Below, in pieces: positions 49,469 to 62,601 of a stretch of 64,000 nt of DNA. Numbering within the stretch: the stretch's first letter is position 1; each line of letters begins with the position of its first letter. This DNA comes from Motiliproteus sp. MSK22-1 (GTDB lineage Bacteria > Pseudomonadota > Gammaproteobacteria > Pseudomonadales > Balneatricaceae), in assembly GCF_001968815.1 (NCBI RefSeq), contig NZ_MIEQ01000046.1:124001-188000 (forward strand). Reading direction: 5' to 3'. The notes beneath the pieces were generated by a model. It did no database searches, was not told the origin of the DNA, and was given only the letters and a program-made list of their open reading frames with translations. Made by a program: the position numbers and the translations under genes.

Positions 49469-50341
49469 CTACCAGCCGGTAATTTCTTTTAACGCTGCGC
49501 CGATATCAGCCAGGGAGCGAACAGTCTTTACGCCAGCATCTTCTAATGCCGCAAACTTTTCGTCAGCTGTGCCCTTACCACCAGAAATAATTGCACCGGC
49601 GTGCCCCATTCTCTTACCAGCAGGAGCGGTAACACCGGCAATATAAGAGACGACAGGCTTAGTGACATTGGCTTTGATGTAAGCTGCCGCTTCCTCTTCA
49701 GCCGACCCACCTATTTCACCAATCATAACAATGGCTTCAGTTTTATCATCATTCTGAAACATTTCCAGAATATCGATGAAGTTAGAGCCAGGAATAGGAT
49801 CACCACCAATACCAACGCAGGTAGACTGACCGTAACCGGCATCAGTCGTCTGCTTGACCGCTTCGTAAGTCAAAGTTCCGGAGCGAGACACAATACCTAC
49901 CTTACCAGGCAGATGAATATGTCCAGGCATGATTCCAATCTTGCACTCTCCCGGAGTGATAACGCCTGGGCAGTTTGGTCCAATGACACGAACACCAAGT
50001 TCGTCGCATTTTACCTTGCATTCCAGCATGTCCAGTGTTGGAACTCCCTCAGTAATCACAACAACCAGTTTGATTCCAGCGTAAGCGGCCTCAAGAAGTG
50101 AATCCTTAACGAATGGAGCGGGAACATAGATAACAGATGCTTCTGCGCCTGTTTTTTCTACAGCTTCCGCAACTGTATTGAAAACAGGAAGACCAAGATG
50201 CTCTTGACCACCCTTACCAGGAGTAACGCCACCAACCATCTGAGTACCGTAAGCAATCGCTTGCTCAGAGTGAAAAGTACCCTGGCCACCGGTAAATCCC
50301 TGACAGATCACCTTTGTATCTTTATTGATCAGGATGCTCAT
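49469..50341 (-). CDS. sucD: succinyl-CoA synthetase alpha subunit
   Basis: With SucC, it makes succinate and ATP/GTP from succinyl-CoA. The 290-residue protein has the CoA-binding Rossmann region ([26 protein letters not shown]) and the phosphohistidine segment [17 protein letters not shown]. sucC ends two bases before its start. Confidence 0.97.
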   Translation of the reverse strand: MSILINKDTKVICQGFTGGQGTFHSEQAIAYGTQMVGGVTPGKGGQEHLGLPVFNTVAEAVEKTGAEASVIYVPAPFVKDSLLEAAYAGIKLVVVITEGVPTLDMLECKVKCDELGVRVIGPNCPGVITPGECKIGIMPGHIHLPGKVGIVSRSGTLTYEAVKQTTDAGYGQSTCVGIGGDPIPGSNFIDILEMFQNDDKTEAIVMIGEIGGSAEEEAAAYIKANVTKPVVSYIAGVTAPAGKRMGHAGAIISGGKGTADEKFAALEDAGVKTVRSLADIGAALKEITGW

Positions 50342-50343
50342 TA

Positions 50344-51510
50344 TTATTTACCCTCCGCTGCTTTAACCGCTTGCTCGGCAGCATCTTTCAGGCTGGTCGC
50401 AGCAATAATATCCAATCCACTGTCCGCCAGAACCTGGGTACCAAGTTCTGCGTTGTTACCTTCCAGGCGAACAACAACAGGCACTTCTACGCCAACTTCC
50501 TTAACAGCAGCGATAACGCCTTCCGCAATCAGATCGCAGCGTACAATACCGCCAAAGATATTAACCAGAACGGTTTTAACTTTGTCATCGGAAAGAATAA
50601 TCTTGAATGCTTCAGCTACACGCTCTTTAGTAGCACCGCCCCCTACATCCAGAAAGTTTGCTGGAAAACCGCCATGTAACTTAACAATATCCATGGTTCC
50701 CATGGCCAGACCAGCACCATTTACCATGCAGCCGATATTGCCATCAAGAGCCACGTAATTGAGCTCCCACTGTGCCGCATGAGCTTCACGCTCGTCTTCC
50801 TGAGAAGGATCGTGCATTTCCTGCAAATCCTTATGGCGATAAACGGCGTTACCATCGATTGCCATTTTGGCATCCAGGCAATGCAGGTTACCTTCAGTGG
50901 TAATAACCAGCGGATTGATTTCCAGCAGAGCTAAATCTTTTTCCTGAAAAAGCTTAGCCAATCCTAAGAATATCTTGGTGAACTGGCTAACCTGAGCACC
51001 GCTCAGTCCCAATTTGAATGCCAGTTCACGGCCCTGATAAGGCAGCGCTCCGGTCAGAGGATCAATGGTAGCCTTTAGAATTTTCTCTGGAGTTTCCTCA
51101 GCAACCTTCTCAATTTCAACACCACCTTCGGTGGATGCCATAAATACGATACGGCGGGAGGAACGGTCTACAACAGCACCTAGATACAATTCTTGATCAA
51201 TGTCTGTGCAGGATTCCACCAGAATTTTACTAACTGGCTGACCATTTTCATCAGTCTGATAAGTTACCAAATTCTTCCCAAGCCATTCCGCAGCAAAAGC
51301 TTTGGCTTCTTCAGGGCTGCTGATCAACTTGACACCACCGGCTTTTCCGCGTCCGCCAGCGTGGACCTGGGCTTTAACAACCCACTGATCACCGCCAATT
51401 TTACCGCATGCCTCAGCGGCTGCTTCGGGTGTGTCGACCGCATGCCCAATGGACACCGGCAACCCGTATTGGGCAAACAATTGTTTTCCCTGATACTCGT
51501 GAAGATTCAT
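50344..51510 (-). CDS. sucC: succinyl-CoA synthetase beta subunit
   Basis: The 388-residue protein has the ATP-grasp domain ([35 protein letters not shown]) and the C-terminal ligase domain ([14 protein letters not shown]). The start is set at the canonical MNLHEYQ; an in-frame codon eight residues upstream was rejected. It precedes sucD. Confidence 0.97.
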   Translation of the reverse strand: MNLHEYQGKQLFAQYGLPVSIGHAVDTPEAAAEACGKIGGDQWVVKAQVHAGGRGKAGGVKLISSPEEAKAFAAEWLGKNLVTYQTDENGQPVSKILVESCTDIDQELYLGAVVDRSSRRIVFMASTEGGVEIEKVAEETPEKILKATIDPLTGALPYQGRELAFKLGLSGAQVSQFTKIFLGLAKLFQEKDLALLEINPLVITTEGNLHCLDAKMAIDGNAVYRHKDLQEMHDPSQEDEREAHAAQWELNYVALDGNIGCMVNGAGLAMGTMDIVKLHGGFPANFLDVGGGATKERVAEAFKIILSDDKVKTVLVNIFGGIVRCDLIAEGVIAAVKEVGVEVPVVVRLEGNNAELGTQVLADSGLDIIAATSLKDAAEQAVKAAEGK

Positions 51511-51609
51511 GCTTAAGATCCGTTGTGTTATCAAAATTTCAGTTTGTAGCCTTCTGAGAGACTACGGGGCTGAGTAACATCAACACATTACGCGATGACA
51601 GATACTCAA

Positions 51610-51631
51610 TGACCGCTCCGAAGAGCGGTCA
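51610..51631 (-). repeat. stem-loop between lpdA and sucC
   Basis: TGACCGCTC (51610-51618) pairs with GAGCGGTCA (51623-51631) around a four-base loop. There is no T-run, so it is more likely an mRNA-stabilising or partial attenuating hairpin than a full terminator. Confidence 0.55.
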
Positions 51632-51645
51632 AATCTAAGACTAAA

Positions 51646-53085
<1,440 letters not shown>

Positions 53086-53159
53086 CTAAGCTTCCTATCA
53101 GTAACCTTTCTTTATAACGTTTCCAAACGAATGGAGCGTTACTAACCTTTTGGGTCTTC

Positions 53160-54371
53160 TTATACGTCCAGCAACATACGCGCGGGATCTTCCAGCAGAT
53201 CCTTGATGGTAACCAAGAACTGCACGGCATCCTTGCCATCAATCATTCGGTGATCATATGACAGAGCAAGATACATCATAGGCAAAATAACAACCTCACC
53301 GTTCACCGCCATTGGCCGATCCTGAATCTTATGCATCCCCAGAATCGCAGTTTGTGGAGCATTCAATATCGGGGTAGACAAGAGAGAACCAAATACACCA
53401 CCATTGGTAATGGTAAATGTGCCCCCTTGCATGTCTTCAATACCCAGCTTGCCGTCGCGCCCTCGTACAGCAAAGTCACGAATATTTCGTTCAATATCAG
53501 CTAAGCCCATATCATCGGTATCACGTAAAATGGGAACAACCAGTCCCCTTTCCGTAGATACAGCTACGCCTATATCCTGAAAACCATGGTAAACCATATC
53601 GTTTCCATCAATTGAGGCATTTACAGCGGGGAAGCGTTTAAGTGCTTCGGTTGCAGCCTTCACAAAGAAGGACATAAAACCGAGACGGGTGCCATTATGA
53701 GTCTTTTCGAAAAGATCTTTATATTGATTACGCAGCTCCATGATCGGCTTCATGTTGATTTCATTATAGGTCGTCAACATGGCTGCGTTTTGCTGAGCCT
53801 GAACCAGGCGCTTGGCTATTGTAGCACGTAGGCGTGTCATTGGTACGCGCTTTTCAATACGCACACCTTCACTCACTGGCTGGGAAGCCATCTCGGTAGC
53901 AGCAGCCGGAGCAGCAACTGGGGCCGCAGGCTTGTTTTTAAGATGCTTGAGTACATCCTCTTTGGTGACTCGACCACCTTTTCCAGACCCACTCACTTGA
54001 GAAGCGCTCAGGTTGTTTTCTTCCAGAAGCTTTCGCGCTGCCGGACCAACACCAGCGTCTGTGCTATCTTCTGGACCAGAGATTTCAGCTTCAGCTTCAG
54101 CCGCTACACCGTTATTGGCAGCAGCCGGAGCCTCTCCTGCGGCGAAACGAGCGATGATTTCATCACTAAGAACCGTATCACCTTCACCTTTCAGTATCTC
54201 AGCAATTGTACCGTCAGCCGGAGCAACAACTTCCAATACGACCTTATCTGTTTCAATATCAACAATCAGCTCGTCGCGAGCAACCGACTCTCCCGGTTGT
54301 TTATGCCAGGTAGCAACGGTGCCGTCGGCTACAGATTCTGGAAAAGTAGGTGCTTTGATTTCGATTGACAT
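53160..54371 (-). CDS. sucB: dihydrolipoamide succinyltransferase (E2)
   Basis: The E2 core of 2-oxoglutarate dehydrogenase. The 403-residue protein has one lipoyl domain ([17 protein letters not shown], lipoyl Lys in TDKV), a peripheral-subunit-binding domain ([32 protein letters not shown]) and the catalytic domain with [18 protein letters not shown] precedes the ATG. Confidence 0.96.
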   Translation of the reverse strand: MSIEIKAPTFPESVADGTVATWHKQPGESVARDELIVDIETDKVVLEVVAPADGTIAEILKGEGDTVLSDEIIARFAAGEAPAAANNGVAAEAEAEISGPEDSTDAGVGPAARKLLEENNLSASQVSGSGKGGRVTKEDVLKHLKNKPAAPVAAPAAATEMASQPVSEGVRIEKRVPMTRLRATIAKRLVQAQQNAAMLTTYNEINMKPIMELRNQYKDLFEKTHNGTRLGFMSFFVKAATEALKRFPAVNASIDGNDMVYHGFQDIGVAVSTERGLVVPILRDTDDMGLADIERNIRDFAVRGRDGKLGIEDMQGGTFTITNGGVFGSLLSTPILNAPQTAILGMHKIQDRPMAVNGEVVILPMMYLALSYDHRMIDGKDAVQFLVTIKDLLEDPARMLLDV

Positions 54372-54407
54372 GATTCTTCCTTTACAAAATTCGTGGTTAG
54401 CCCAAGA

Positions 54408-57248
54408 CTAAGCAAATAAACCGTTAATGGCGTCGTTGACCAGCGTTTCTTGCTCTATAACATGCTGAGACATATAGCCGGATGCCGGCGCAGCCGAAGC
54501 CAGACGAGCCGATACCTGAAGGTGCAATTCAGGAAATACCTGCTGAATCGCATGACGCATATGGTGTTGACTACAGTACCAGGCACCTTGGTTAAGGGGC
54601 TCTTCCTGACACCAAACGACGCTTTCTACATTCTCATAGGCTGCAATCGCTGTTCTAAGATCCGCTTCAGGGAACGGATACAGTTGTTCAATCCGAACGA
54701 TAGCAACGTCATCTCTTTCATCGGCTTCACGCTTGTTGTAAAGGTCGTAATACACCTTGCCGCTGCAAAGCACTACCCGCTTAACCTTTTTGGTGTCTAT
54801 ATCATCCACTTCCGGAATAACAGTCTGGAATGACCCCTCTGTCAAATCATCCAAAGAGGAAATAGCCTGCTTATGGCGTAACAGACTTTTCGGTGACATG
54901 ACAATCAGAGGCTTACGCAGAGGTCTTATTACCTGGCGACGCAGCATATGGAATACTTGTGCAGGGGTGGTGGGAATGCAGACCTGCATGTTGTGCTCAG
55001 CACAAAGCTGCAGATAACGTTCAAGACGAGCCGAAGAGTGCTCTGGCCCCTGCCCTTCGTAACCGTGAGGCAACAGCATGGTCAAACCGCATAGTCGCGC
55101 CCATTTGTGTTCACCACTGGCGATAAACTGGTCGATAACAACCTGAGCACCGTTAGCAAAATCTCCGAACTGTGCCTCCCATACCACCAATGCATTCGGC
55201 ATGGTAGTCGAGTATCCGTATTCAAACGCAAGCACCGCTTCTTCGGATAAGAAGGAATCCAGCAAAGTAACCCGCGGCTGCTCTTCGGACAGGTTACGTA
55301 AAGGAACGTAGGTTGAACCATCTTTTTGATTATGCAGTACCGCATGACGATGTGAAAAAGTACCACGACCGACATCCTGTCCCGTTATGCGAATGGGGTG
55401 ACCTTCAGCCAGAAGAGTCCCATAGGCAAGTACTTCAGCAAAACCCCAGTTAATAGGCATTGCTCCAGAGCCCATTTTTTTACGATCTTCCAGTATCTTG
55501 GCAACCTGGCGCTGAACGACAAAGCCTTCCGGAACAGTATCCAGTTTATTGGCCAGATCCTTGACCAGTTCGCTCGACACTCGGGTATCGCAGTGATGAG
55601 TCCACTCATGCCCCAAGTAAGGTCGCCAATCGACAAACAACCCTTCGTTTGGCTCGGTGACCAGACTCTTAGCAACGTGGCGACCGTCTTCCAGTGACTG
55701 ACGATAGTCGGCCTCATAGGCTTTGCTTTGCGCTTCATCAATAACACCCTCGGCGATAAGGCGCTCTGCATAGAGTGTCCGTGTTGTCTTCTGGGTCTTG
55801 ATTTTCTGGTACATCATCGGTTGGGTACCAGAAGGTTCATCGGCTTCGTTATGGCCTCTACGGCGATAACACACCAGATCGATCACTACATCTTTATGAA
55901 ATTCGTTACGATAATCCAGCGCCACCTTGGTAACAAACGCAACAGCTTCGGGGTCATCACCATTAACATGAAAAATAGGCGCCTGTACCATCTTGGCAAC
56001 ATCGGTACAGTACTCAGTTGAACGAGTATCTTCACGTTTATTGGTTGTAAAGCCGACCTGGTTATTTACAACAATATGGACGGTACCACCCGTTTTATAG
56101 GCGCGAGTCTGAGACATCTGGAACGTCTCCATAACTACACCTTGACCGGCAAATGCTGAATCTCCGTGGATATTGATCGGGAGCACCAGATCGCCAATAT
56201 CATCATCGCGACGATCCTGACGCGCACGAACAGAACCCTCAACAACAGGAGCGGATATTTCCAAATGGGACGGATTAAACGCAAGCGCTAAATGAAGCTC
56301 ACCTCCAGGAGTGGAGATATTGGTTGAAAATCCCTGGTGGTATTTCACATCACCGGATGTTTCAAGTGTTCGTTTACCTTCAAATTCTTCAAAAAGCTCT
56401 CGAGGATTTTTGCCAAAGGTATTAACCAGTACGTTCAGGCGGCCACGGTGAGCCATTCCTATGACAACTTCTTTAGAACCGTATTTTCCGGCCCTTTGTA
56501 TAATCTCATCCAAACAAGGGATAAGACTCTCACCGCCTTCCAAGCCAAAACGCTTGGCGCCAGCAAAACGAGAGCCCAGATATTTCTCTAACCCTTCTGC
56601 CGCAGTCAGTCGCTCCAGTATATGTTTGCGGTATTCCGGGTCAAACTGGGGATGACTGCGTACAGGCTCAATTCGGGACTGCAACCAACGCTTTTGCTGA
56701 GTGTCAACTATATGCATAAACTCAGCACCAACGGTGGTGCAATAAGTCTGCTTGAGGTCGTTAAGAATATCTTTAAGAGGAGCTTCTTCAGGTCCGAAAA
56801 ACAAAGAACCTAATTGGAATGTCGTATCCAGGTCAGCCTCTGAGAGTTCATGGAAGTGCAGATCCATGTCAGGAACAGTTTCTCTCTCCTGCAGACCCAG
56901 CGGATCAAGGTTGGCTACCTGATGTCCTCGAACTCGAAACGCATTGATCATGCGCAGCACTCGGACTTGCTTTTTTTCGTGTTCAGAGCTGACGCTTGAT
57001 ACGGGAGCGGCCTGGGCTCGTTTCTGGTTTTTGGAAAGGTAGAGAAAATGCTCTCTGATTGCAGAATGGGGAATGTCCTGAGAGACAGTATCCTGTACGC
57101 GGGGTAGTTTGTTGAACTCCTCTCGCCATTCTGGGGGGACCTCGTTGGGATCTCTTAAAAAGAGCTCATAAAGCTCTTCGACGTAGTCCGCATTCCCACC
57201 GGAGAGGTGAGAAGTTTTCCACATCAACTCCATTATGCCTTCTTGCAT
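54408..57248 (-). CDS. sucA: 2-oxoglutarate dehydrogenase E1 component
   Basis: The thiamine-diphosphate enzyme that decarboxylates 2-oxoglutarate. The 946-residue protein opens like the family (MQEGIMELMWKTSHLSGGNADYVEELYELFL) and has EGLEKYLGSRFAGAKRFGLEGGESLIP, the ThDP-binding GMAHRGRLNVL and GDSAFAGQGVVMET, and a C-terminal domain ending NDAINGLFA. It is the first gene of sucAB-lpdA-sucCD. Confidence 0.97.
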   Translation of the reverse strand: MQEGIMELMWKTSHLSGGNADYVEELYELFLRDPNEVPPEWREEFNKLPRVQDTVSQDIPHSAIREHFLYLSKNQKRAQAAPVSSVSSEHEKKQVRVLRMINAFRVRGHQVANLDPLGLQERETVPDMDLHFHELSEADLDTTFQLGSLFFGPEEAPLKDILNDLKQTYCTTVGAEFMHIVDTQQKRWLQSRIEPVRSHPQFDPEYRKHILERLTAAEGLEKYLGSRFAGAKRFGLEGGESLIPCLDEIIQRAGKYGSKEVVIGMAHRGRLNVLVNTFGKNPRELFEEFEGKRTLETSGDVKYHQGFSTNISTPGGELHLALAFNPSHLEISAPVVEGSVRARQDRRDDDIGDLVLPINIHGDSAFAGQGVVMETFQMSQTRAYKTGGTVHIVVNNQVGFTTNKREDTRSTEYCTDVAKMVQAPIFHVNGDDPEAVAFVTKVALDYRNEFHKDVVIDLVCYRRRGHNEADEPSGTQPMMYQKIKTQKTTRTLYAERLIAEGVIDEAQSKAYEADYRQSLEDGRHVAKSLVTEPNEGLFVDWRPYLGHEWTHHCDTRVSSELVKDLANKLDTVPEGFVVQRQVAKILEDRKKMGSGAMPINWGFAEVLAYGTLLAEGHPIRITGQDVGRGTFSHRHAVLHNQKDGSTYVPLRNLSEEQPRVTLLDSFLSEEAVLAFEYGYSTTMPNALVVWEAQFGDFANGAQVVIDQFIASGEHKWARLCGLTMLLPHGYEGQGPEHSSARLERYLQLCAEHNMQVCIPTTPAQVFHMLRRQVIRPLRKPLIVMSPKSLLRHKQAISSLDDLTEGSFQTVIPEVDDIDTKKVKRVVLCSGKVYYDLYNKREADERDDVAIVRIEQLYPFPEADLRTAIAAYENVESVVWCQEEPLNQGAWYCSQHHMRHAIQQVFPELHLQVSARLASAAPASGYMSQHVIEQETLVNDAINGLFA

Positions 57249-57573
57249 TAGATAGGTGACCCTGTATTTAGGGAGCGGACGCCAAAGGCAACGATTCCAT
57301 TTTCACTGATTGAATAAGCGAAAGCCCGGGAAGGACCCGTTGCGCTCAGGGTACACAGCCCCACATTTGATTGCGAATTTGAATTTTATTAGTAGACCCT
57401 TTATTAGTGGGCCTTTTATGATTTTTTTGCGGTGCTTAGTTTACAGCACTCGACGGTGTGTAAATATAATGCTTTCTACTTAGGAGAAAAAGCATTAATC
57501 GGCCCCAATACCGTTTTAATGCACTTTTTTGTTACCTGGGACCGAATAAACCGACATTATTGCCAAAAAAGCC
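57249..57573. other. sdhB-sucA intergenic region
   Basis: This stretch contains no gene. It should carry the sucA promoter, since a terminator just upstream (57581-57605) separates the sdh genes. I could not single out a promoter by eye. Confidence 0.5.
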
Positions 57574-57580
57574 TTAAAAA

Positions 57581-57605
57581 AAAGGTGCGCTTACTGCGCA
57601 CCTTT
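57581..57605 (-). terminator. terminator of sdhCDAB
   Basis: AAAGGTGCGC (57581-57590) pairs with GCGCACCTTT (57596-57605) around a five-base loop; on the minus strand eight T follow. It lies 28 bases past the sdhB stop. Confidence 0.88.
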
Positions 57606-57632
57606 TTCCTGACGACCCGATCAATGTAAAAA

Positions 57633-58337
57633 TCAGGTTGCCTGCTGTAACAACATGTTTCTGATATGACCGATAGCCTTTGTTGGATTAAGACCTTTTG
57701 GACATACGCTAACGCAGTTCATGATGCCATGGCAGCGGAAGACACTGAATGGATCATCAAGGTCAGCCAGCCGCTCACGAGTAGCCGTGTCACGACTATC
57801 GGCCAGGAAGCGATAAGCCTGCAACAACCCTGAAGGTCCGATAAACTTGTCAGGGTTCCACCAGAATGACGGACAAGCTGTTGAACAACAAGCACAGAGA
57901 ATGCACTCATAAAGCCCATCAAGCTTTTCACGCTCTTCTGGTGATTGCAGCCGCTCAATAGCAGGCGCTGGCGTATCATTGATCAAATAAGGCTTGATCT
58001 TTTCGTACTGAGCATAGAACTGCCCCATATCCACAACCAGGTCGCGGATAACCGGCAAGCCAGGCAACGGACGAAGCACCAGCTTGTCATCTTTAACCAC
58101 AGATGAAAGCGGCGTAATACAAGCAAGTGCATTCGAGCCGCTAATATTCATACCATCGGAACCACACACACCCTCACGACATGAGCGGCGATATGCGAGA
58201 CTTGGATCTTTGTCTTTCAGCAGCTGCAAAAGATCAAGAACCATGATGTCTTTTCCACCCGGGATATCGATATGGATATCCTGCATGTAAGGCGCATCGT
58301 CAACCTCGGGATTGTAACGATATACACTAACTAGCAT
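57633..58337 (-). CDS. sdhB: succinate dehydrogenase iron-sulfur subunit
   Basis: SdhB carries the three Fe-S clusters linking SdhA to the quinone site. The 234-residue protein has the [2Fe-2S] ligands in SCREGVCGSDGMNISG, and the [4Fe-4S]/[3Fe-4S] motifs CILCACCSTACPSFWWN and CHGIMNCVSVCPKGLNPTKAI. AAGGGGA precedes the ATG. It is the last gene of sdhCDAB. Confidence 0.97.
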   Translation of the reverse strand: MLVSVYRYNPEVDDAPYMQDIHIDIPGGKDIMVLDLLQLLKDKDPSLAYRRSCREGVCGSDGMNISGSNALACITPLSSVVKDDKLVLRPLPGLPVIRDLVVDMGQFYAQYEKIKPYLINDTPAPAIERLQSPEEREKLDGLYECILCACCSTACPSFWWNPDKFIGPSGLLQAYRFLADSRDTATRERLADLDDPFSVFRCHGIMNCVSVCPKGLNPTKAIGHIRNMLLQQAT

Positions 58338-58348
58338 GATGCGTCCCC

Positions 58349-60121
58349 TTAATATACTCGCGCCTTAGGTGGAAAGGCTTCTACGGTTTTGGGCGCGAAA
58401 TTAACATCACGCTTACCAATACGCTTCTCCCCTGGGAAGAATACGGAGTGCTTCAGCCAGTTCTCGTCGTCGCGCTCGGTAAAGTCATTTCGAGCATGAG
58501 CTCCACGACTCTCTTTGCGCTCTTCTGCTGCGATAGCTGTCGCTTCTGCGATTTCCATCAAATTTTCAAGTTCCAGAGCCTCAATACGTGCAGTATTGTA
58601 GGCCAGGCTCTTGTCTTCCAGATGGAGATTGGAAACTCGCTCGCGAATACCTTCCAGCAATTTAAGACCTTTCTGCATGCTTTCGCCATCGCGGAAAACA
58701 CCAAAATACAGCTGCATAGTCTTCTGCAGCTCAGCACGAACTTCAGCAACGCTTTCGCCACCCGTAGAATTATTCAGGCGGTTAAGACGAGCCATGGCGC
58801 GATCCAAATCTTCCTCGGTAGGCTCTACGGCCTCATAACCATCAGCAAGCGCCTTTTCAATCTGCATTCCAGCAGAACGACCAAAGACCACCAGATCAAG
58901 CAACGAGTTTCCGCCCAGGCGGTTAGCCCCATGAACAGATACGCAAGCAACCTCACCGCAGGCGTACAGACCTTCAACAACGCGATCATTGCCATCAGTG
59001 TCGATGGTCAAAGCCTGACCACCTACATTTGTGGGAATTCCGCCCATCATATAATGACAGGTGGGGACAACAGGAATTGGAGCCTCTACGGGATCTACAT
59101 GAGCAAACGTCTTCGAAAGCTCACAGATTCCAGGAAGACGACTATGCAGGACCTCTTCACCCAAATGATCAAGCTTCAGGAAAACGTGATCCCCTTCCGG
59201 ACCGCATCCGCGACCATCCAGAATTTCCAAAATCATTGAGCGCGCAACCACATCACGACCCGCAAGATCTTTGGCATTAGGTGCATAACGCTCCATAAAG
59301 CGTTCGCCATCCTTATTGATCAGATAACCACCTTCACCGCGACAACCTTCGGTCACAAGCACACCTGCACCAGCTATACCGGTGGGATGGAACTGCCACA
59401 TTTCCATGTCTTGTGCCGGGTATCCCGCTCGAAGCGCCATTCCCACTCCGTCACCCGTATTAATCAGGGCATTCGTAGTCGACTGGTAAATACGACCAGC
59501 ACCACCAGTTGCAAGAACCGTAGCCTTAGCCTTTATAAAGACAGTCTCACCTGTTTCGATACAGATAGAGATACAGCCGACCACAGCATCGTCTGCATTT
59601 TTTACCAGCTCTGCGGTATACCATTCATTAAAGAATGTGGTGCCGGCCTTTAGATTTGCTTGATATAAGGTATGAAGAAGAGCATGACCAGTACGGTCAG
59701 CTGCCGCACATGTACGTGCAGCCTGCCCGCCCTCTCCAAAATTCTTGGATTGACCACCAAATGGACGCTGATATATGCGCCCTGCTTCGGTGCGAGAGAA
59801 TGGCAACCCCATGTGGTCTAACTCAAAGACAGCCTGAGGGCCCACGCTGCACATGTATTCAATAGCGTCCTGATCACCAATATAATCAGAACCTTTAACT
59901 GTGTCATACATATGCCAGCGCCAATCATCATTCGGATCAGCACTTGCAATTGCACAGGTAATACCGCCCTGTGCAGATACAGTGTGTGAACGAGTCGGGA
60001 AAACCTTAGTGACACAGGCAGTTTTTAATCCCGATTGAGCCAGCTGAAGCGCGGCACGCATACCTGCACCGCCACCGCCGACTACGATAGCATCATAGCT
60101 TAGCGTACGAAGTTTAGACAT
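58349..60121 (-). CDS. sdhA: succinate dehydrogenase flavoprotein subunit
   Basis: The FAD subunit that oxidises succinate. The 590-residue protein has [17 protein letters not shown], the covalent-flavin His in [11 protein letters not shown], the substrate loop [21 protein letters not shown] and the C-terminal [12 protein letters not shown]. It follows sdhD after three bases and precedes sdhB by eleven. Confidence 0.97.
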   Translation of the reverse strand: MSKLRTLSYDAIVVGGGGAGMRAALQLAQSGLKTACVTKVFPTRSHTVSAQGGITCAIASADPNDDWRWHMYDTVKGSDYIGDQDAIEYMCSVGPQAVFELDHMGLPFSRTEAGRIYQRPFGGQSKNFGEGGQAARTCAAADRTGHALLHTLYQANLKAGTTFFNEWYTAELVKNADDAVVGCISICIETGETVFIKAKATVLATGGAGRIYQSTTNALINTGDGVGMALRAGYPAQDMEMWQFHPTGIAGAGVLVTEGCRGEGGYLINKDGERFMERYAPNAKDLAGRDVVARSMILEILDGRGCGPEGDHVFLKLDHLGEEVLHSRLPGICELSKTFAHVDPVEAPIPVVPTCHYMMGGIPTNVGGQALTIDTDGNDRVVEGLYACGEVACVSVHGANRLGGNSLLDLVVFGRSAGMQIEKALADGYEAVEPTEEDLDRAMARLNRLNNSTGGESVAEVRAELQKTMQLYFGVFRDGESMQKGLKLLEGIRERVSNLHLEDKSLAYNTARIEALELENLMEIAEATAIAAEERKESRGAHARNDFTERDDENWLKHSVFFPGEKRIGKRDVNFAPKTVEAFPPKARVY

Positions 60122-60124
60122 TGT

Positions 60125-60472
60125 TTATAATCCCCAAAGAACCTGAACACCCCAAACCAAAAACGAAAACATCGCTGTTCCGCACACCGCCTGAAACAGG
60201 AAGCGGGGCCCGGTAGGCTTAATGTAATCAGTAGATACGCCCCAAAGGCCAATCCAGGCATGGGCGCCGGTGGAGATAAGGGTCAACAGGGAGAAAACAC
60301 GAACCCAGGTTTGCTCAAAAAGCCCTTTCCACTGCACATAATCCAGATCAGGATTAAAAAGCAGGTAAGCCAGAATAAAAACGGTGTATGCCAGAAGAAT
60401 GACAGCCGTTGCACGCTGAATCATCCAGTCATAAAGGCCGCTGCGGCCAAAGCTTGTTATCGTAGTTACCAT
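60125..60472 (-). CDS. sdhD: succinate dehydrogenase membrane anchor SdhD
   Basis: The 115-residue three-helix anchor shares heme b and the quinone site with SdhC. RSGLYDWMIQRATAVILLAYT and STGAHAWIGLWGVSTDYIKP are family signatures, with the conserved Tyr/Asp at the quinone site and a candidate heme His. The inner ATG was chosen because GGGAG is seven bases upstream. It overlaps sdhC by seven bases. Confidence 0.93.
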   Translation of the reverse strand: MVTTITSFGRSGLYDWMIQRATAVILLAYTVFILAYLLFNPDLDYVQWKGLFEQTWVRVFSLLTLISTGAHAWIGLWGVSTDYIKPTGPRFLFQAVCGTAMFSFLVWGVQVLWGL

Positions 60473-60843
60473 ATCCATACTCCCGCCAGTAGTGTTGCTA
60501 CGACACCGCTAGCAAGCGTGATTTTGGCCGCCAGGGTGCCGCTTTCAAGCTCTTCGCAGTAACCGAAGTCCATCACCAGGTGTTTAACTCCGGCGAACAA
60601 GTGATAAAGCAATGCAGATACCAACCCCCAGGCCACCAATTTCGCGAAGAAACTGTTCTGGAACATGTCGGCGACAGCGTCAAAGCCTTGCTGAGACTCC
60701 AGCGACAGGTCAAATGCATACAACATAAATGCGATACCAATAAAGAGAACCACACCTGTTGCGCGATGCAAAATTGAACTAATCGCGGGTAAGGGTTGTT
60801 TTATAGTACGTAGATCGAGATTTACAGGTCTTTTTTTGCTCAC
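60466..60843 (-). CDS. sdhC: succinate dehydrogenase cytochrome b556 subunit SdhC
   Basis: The 125-residue, three-helix protein has SSILHRATGVVLFIG with the conserved Ser/Arg of the quinone site and YHLFAGVKHLVMD with the heme-ligand His. The start is GTG. It is the first gene of sdhCDAB. Confidence 0.94.
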   Translation of the reverse strand: MSKKRPVNLDLRTIKQPLPAISSILHRATGVVLFIGIAFMLYAFDLSLESQQGFDAVADMFQNSFFAKLVAWGLVSALLYHLFAGVKHLVMDFGYCEELESGTLAAKITLASGVVATLLAGVWIW

Positions 60844-60964
60844 GGTTCTAATTCACACTCTTTGGCCCAGCTTCTGGGCGATTAGAAGGACGTGCTGAGA
60901 TTGAAGCTCTAAAAACCCCATCAGACGTGACTTTCACCTCTGGGGTCAAGAACTTCGACGCGAG

Positions 60965-60993
60965 ATTATAATCATTTCAGGCCACGAAAACAA
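60965..60993 (-). promoter_or_regulatory. candidate sdhC promoter
   Basis: On the minus strand TTGTTT (60993-60988) and TATAAT (60970-60965) are 17 bases apart, upstream of sdhC. The -10 is perfect and the -35 partial. Confidence 0.5.
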
Positions 60994-61139
60994 TTCGACC
61001 ATTCTAGTTCTAAGGTCAAAGACAGGGCTGTTTTCACCTTAATAAACAAACAAATTCTACTAAAGAGCAATTTAAAACCTACACCAAAATTGATACAAGT
61101 GGCTAATGTTGCGCTGCGAAGATGTGCACACTGGTTTAA

Positions 61140-61167
61140 TTGACATTGTCGTTTTTGACTCTATAGT
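61140..61167 (+). promoter_or_regulatory. candidate gltA promoter
   Basis: TTGACA (61140-61145) and TATAGT (61162-61167) are 16 bases apart, a near-consensus sigma-70 promoter. It would give a leader of about 115 bases before gltA. Confidence 0.6.
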
Positions 61168-61290
61168 GGTTACGTCTTTTTAAGCCAACCCTTTTCACTC
61201 AAACCTGTGGGGCTTGATGATCTTTGTAATATTTATGGATCGACAGATGCCGACCACAGTCATAAATTATAACGAATGATAGGAGCCGCT

Positions 61291-62568
61291 ATGGCTGACA
61301 AGAAAGCGTATCTGAAGATCGATGGTATTGAGGAGACCATTGAACTGCCTGTGATGCAAGGGTCCGAGGGCCCTGACGTTGTTGACGTTCGAGCACTAAC
61401 AAGCGAAGGCCTCTTCACCTACGACCCCGGTTTCGTTTCCACTGCCGCCTGTGAATCCAAAATTACTTTTATCGACGGTGGCAAAGGCGTGTTGTTGCAC
61501 GGTGGTTACCCGATCGAAGAACTGGCAGAAAAGTCGGACTACATGGAAGTATGCTACTTGCTGCTAAACGGTGAGCTTCCAACTCCCGAACAAAAGGAAA
61601 AATTTGTAAGCACCGTCAAGAATCACACAATGATTCACGAACAGCTGAGCCATTTTTACAATGGTTTTCGTCGCGACGCCCACCCAATGGCGATCATGTG
61701 CGGAGTTGTAGGAGCGCTGTCTGCGTTCTATCACGACTCGCTGGATATTGATGATGCTCATCATCGTGAAGTCTGTGCATATCGCCTGGTTGCCAAGATG
61801 CCTACGCTGGCAGCAATGAGCTACAAGTACTCCAACGGCCAGCCCTTTATGTATCCACGCAACGACCTGAACTATGCAGAGAACTTTCTGTATATGATGT
61901 TCGGTACACCTTGTGAAGAGTATGTACCAAACCCTGTAGTTGCCAAAGCAATGGATCGAATCTTTGTACTTCACGCGGACCACGAGCAAAATGCCTCGAC
62001 TTCGACCGTCCGCCTGGCAGGTTCTTCTGGCGCAAACCCGTTCGCCTGCATTGCCTCCGGCATAGCAGCACTATGGGGCCCCGCCCACGGCGGCGCTAAC
62101 GAAGCGGTCCTGACGATGCTTGACGAAATCGGCAGTGTGGAAAACATTCCTGATTTTATTAACAAGGCCAAAGATCCTAACGACCCGTTCAGACTGATGG
62201 GCTTCGGTCATCGCGTATACCGCAACTTCGACCCTCGAGCTAAAGTCATGAAAGTTTCTTGTGACGAAGTTCTTAAGGAGCTTGGATTAGAAGACGACCC
62301 GATGCTTAAGATGGCTAAAGAGCTGGAGAGAATCGCTCTTGAAGATGATTACTTTGTAGAACGCAAGCTGTACCCGAACGTTGACTTCTACTCAGGCATC
62401 ATTCTTAAAGCTATTGGTATTCCAACCAACATGTTTACTGTTATTTTCGCCCTGTCTAGAACTATCGGCTGGATTTCACACTGGAGCGAGTTCCACAGCA
62501 GCCCTAACCGCATCGGACGCCCTCGTCAGTTGTATACGGGCCCTAGCAAAAGAAGCTATCCTGGCTAA
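61291..62568 (+). CDS. gltA: citrate synthase (type II)
   Basis: GltA condenses acetyl-CoA with oxaloacetate. The 425-residue protein has the hexameric-type N-terminal domain, [27 protein letters not shown], the catalytic region [47 protein letters not shown], and [19 protein letters not shown] is five bases before the ATG. It is divergent from sdhCDAB, completing the TCA cluster. Confidence 0.97.
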   Translation: MADKKAYLKIDGIEETIELPVMQGSEGPDVVDVRALTSEGLFTYDPGFVSTAACESKITFIDGGKGVLLHGGYPIEELAEKSDYMEVCYLLLNGELPTPEQKEKFVSTVKNHTMIHEQLSHFYNGFRRDAHPMAIMCGVVGALSAFYHDSLDIDDAHHREVCAYRLVAKMPTLAAMSYKYSNGQPFMYPRNDLNYAENFLYMMFGTPCEEYVPNPVVAKAMDRIFVLHADHEQNASTSTVRLAGSSGANPFACIASGIAALWGPAHGGANEAVLTMLDEIGSVENIPDFINKAKDPNDPFRLMGFGHRVYRNFDPRAKVMKVSCDEVLKELGLEDDPMLKMAKELERIALEDDYFVERKLYPNVDFYSGIILKAIGIPTNMFTVIFALSRTIGWISHWSEFHSSPNRIGRPRQLYTGPSKRSYPG

Positions 62569-62601
62569 CAGTTAAGACCTGGCATATAAAGACACCATTA
62601 A

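Noticed and set aside
58448-59239. 263-codon plus-strand open frame
   Set aside because: It lies wholly antisense within sdhA, has no recognisable family and no ribosome-binding site; a by-product of sdhA codon usage.
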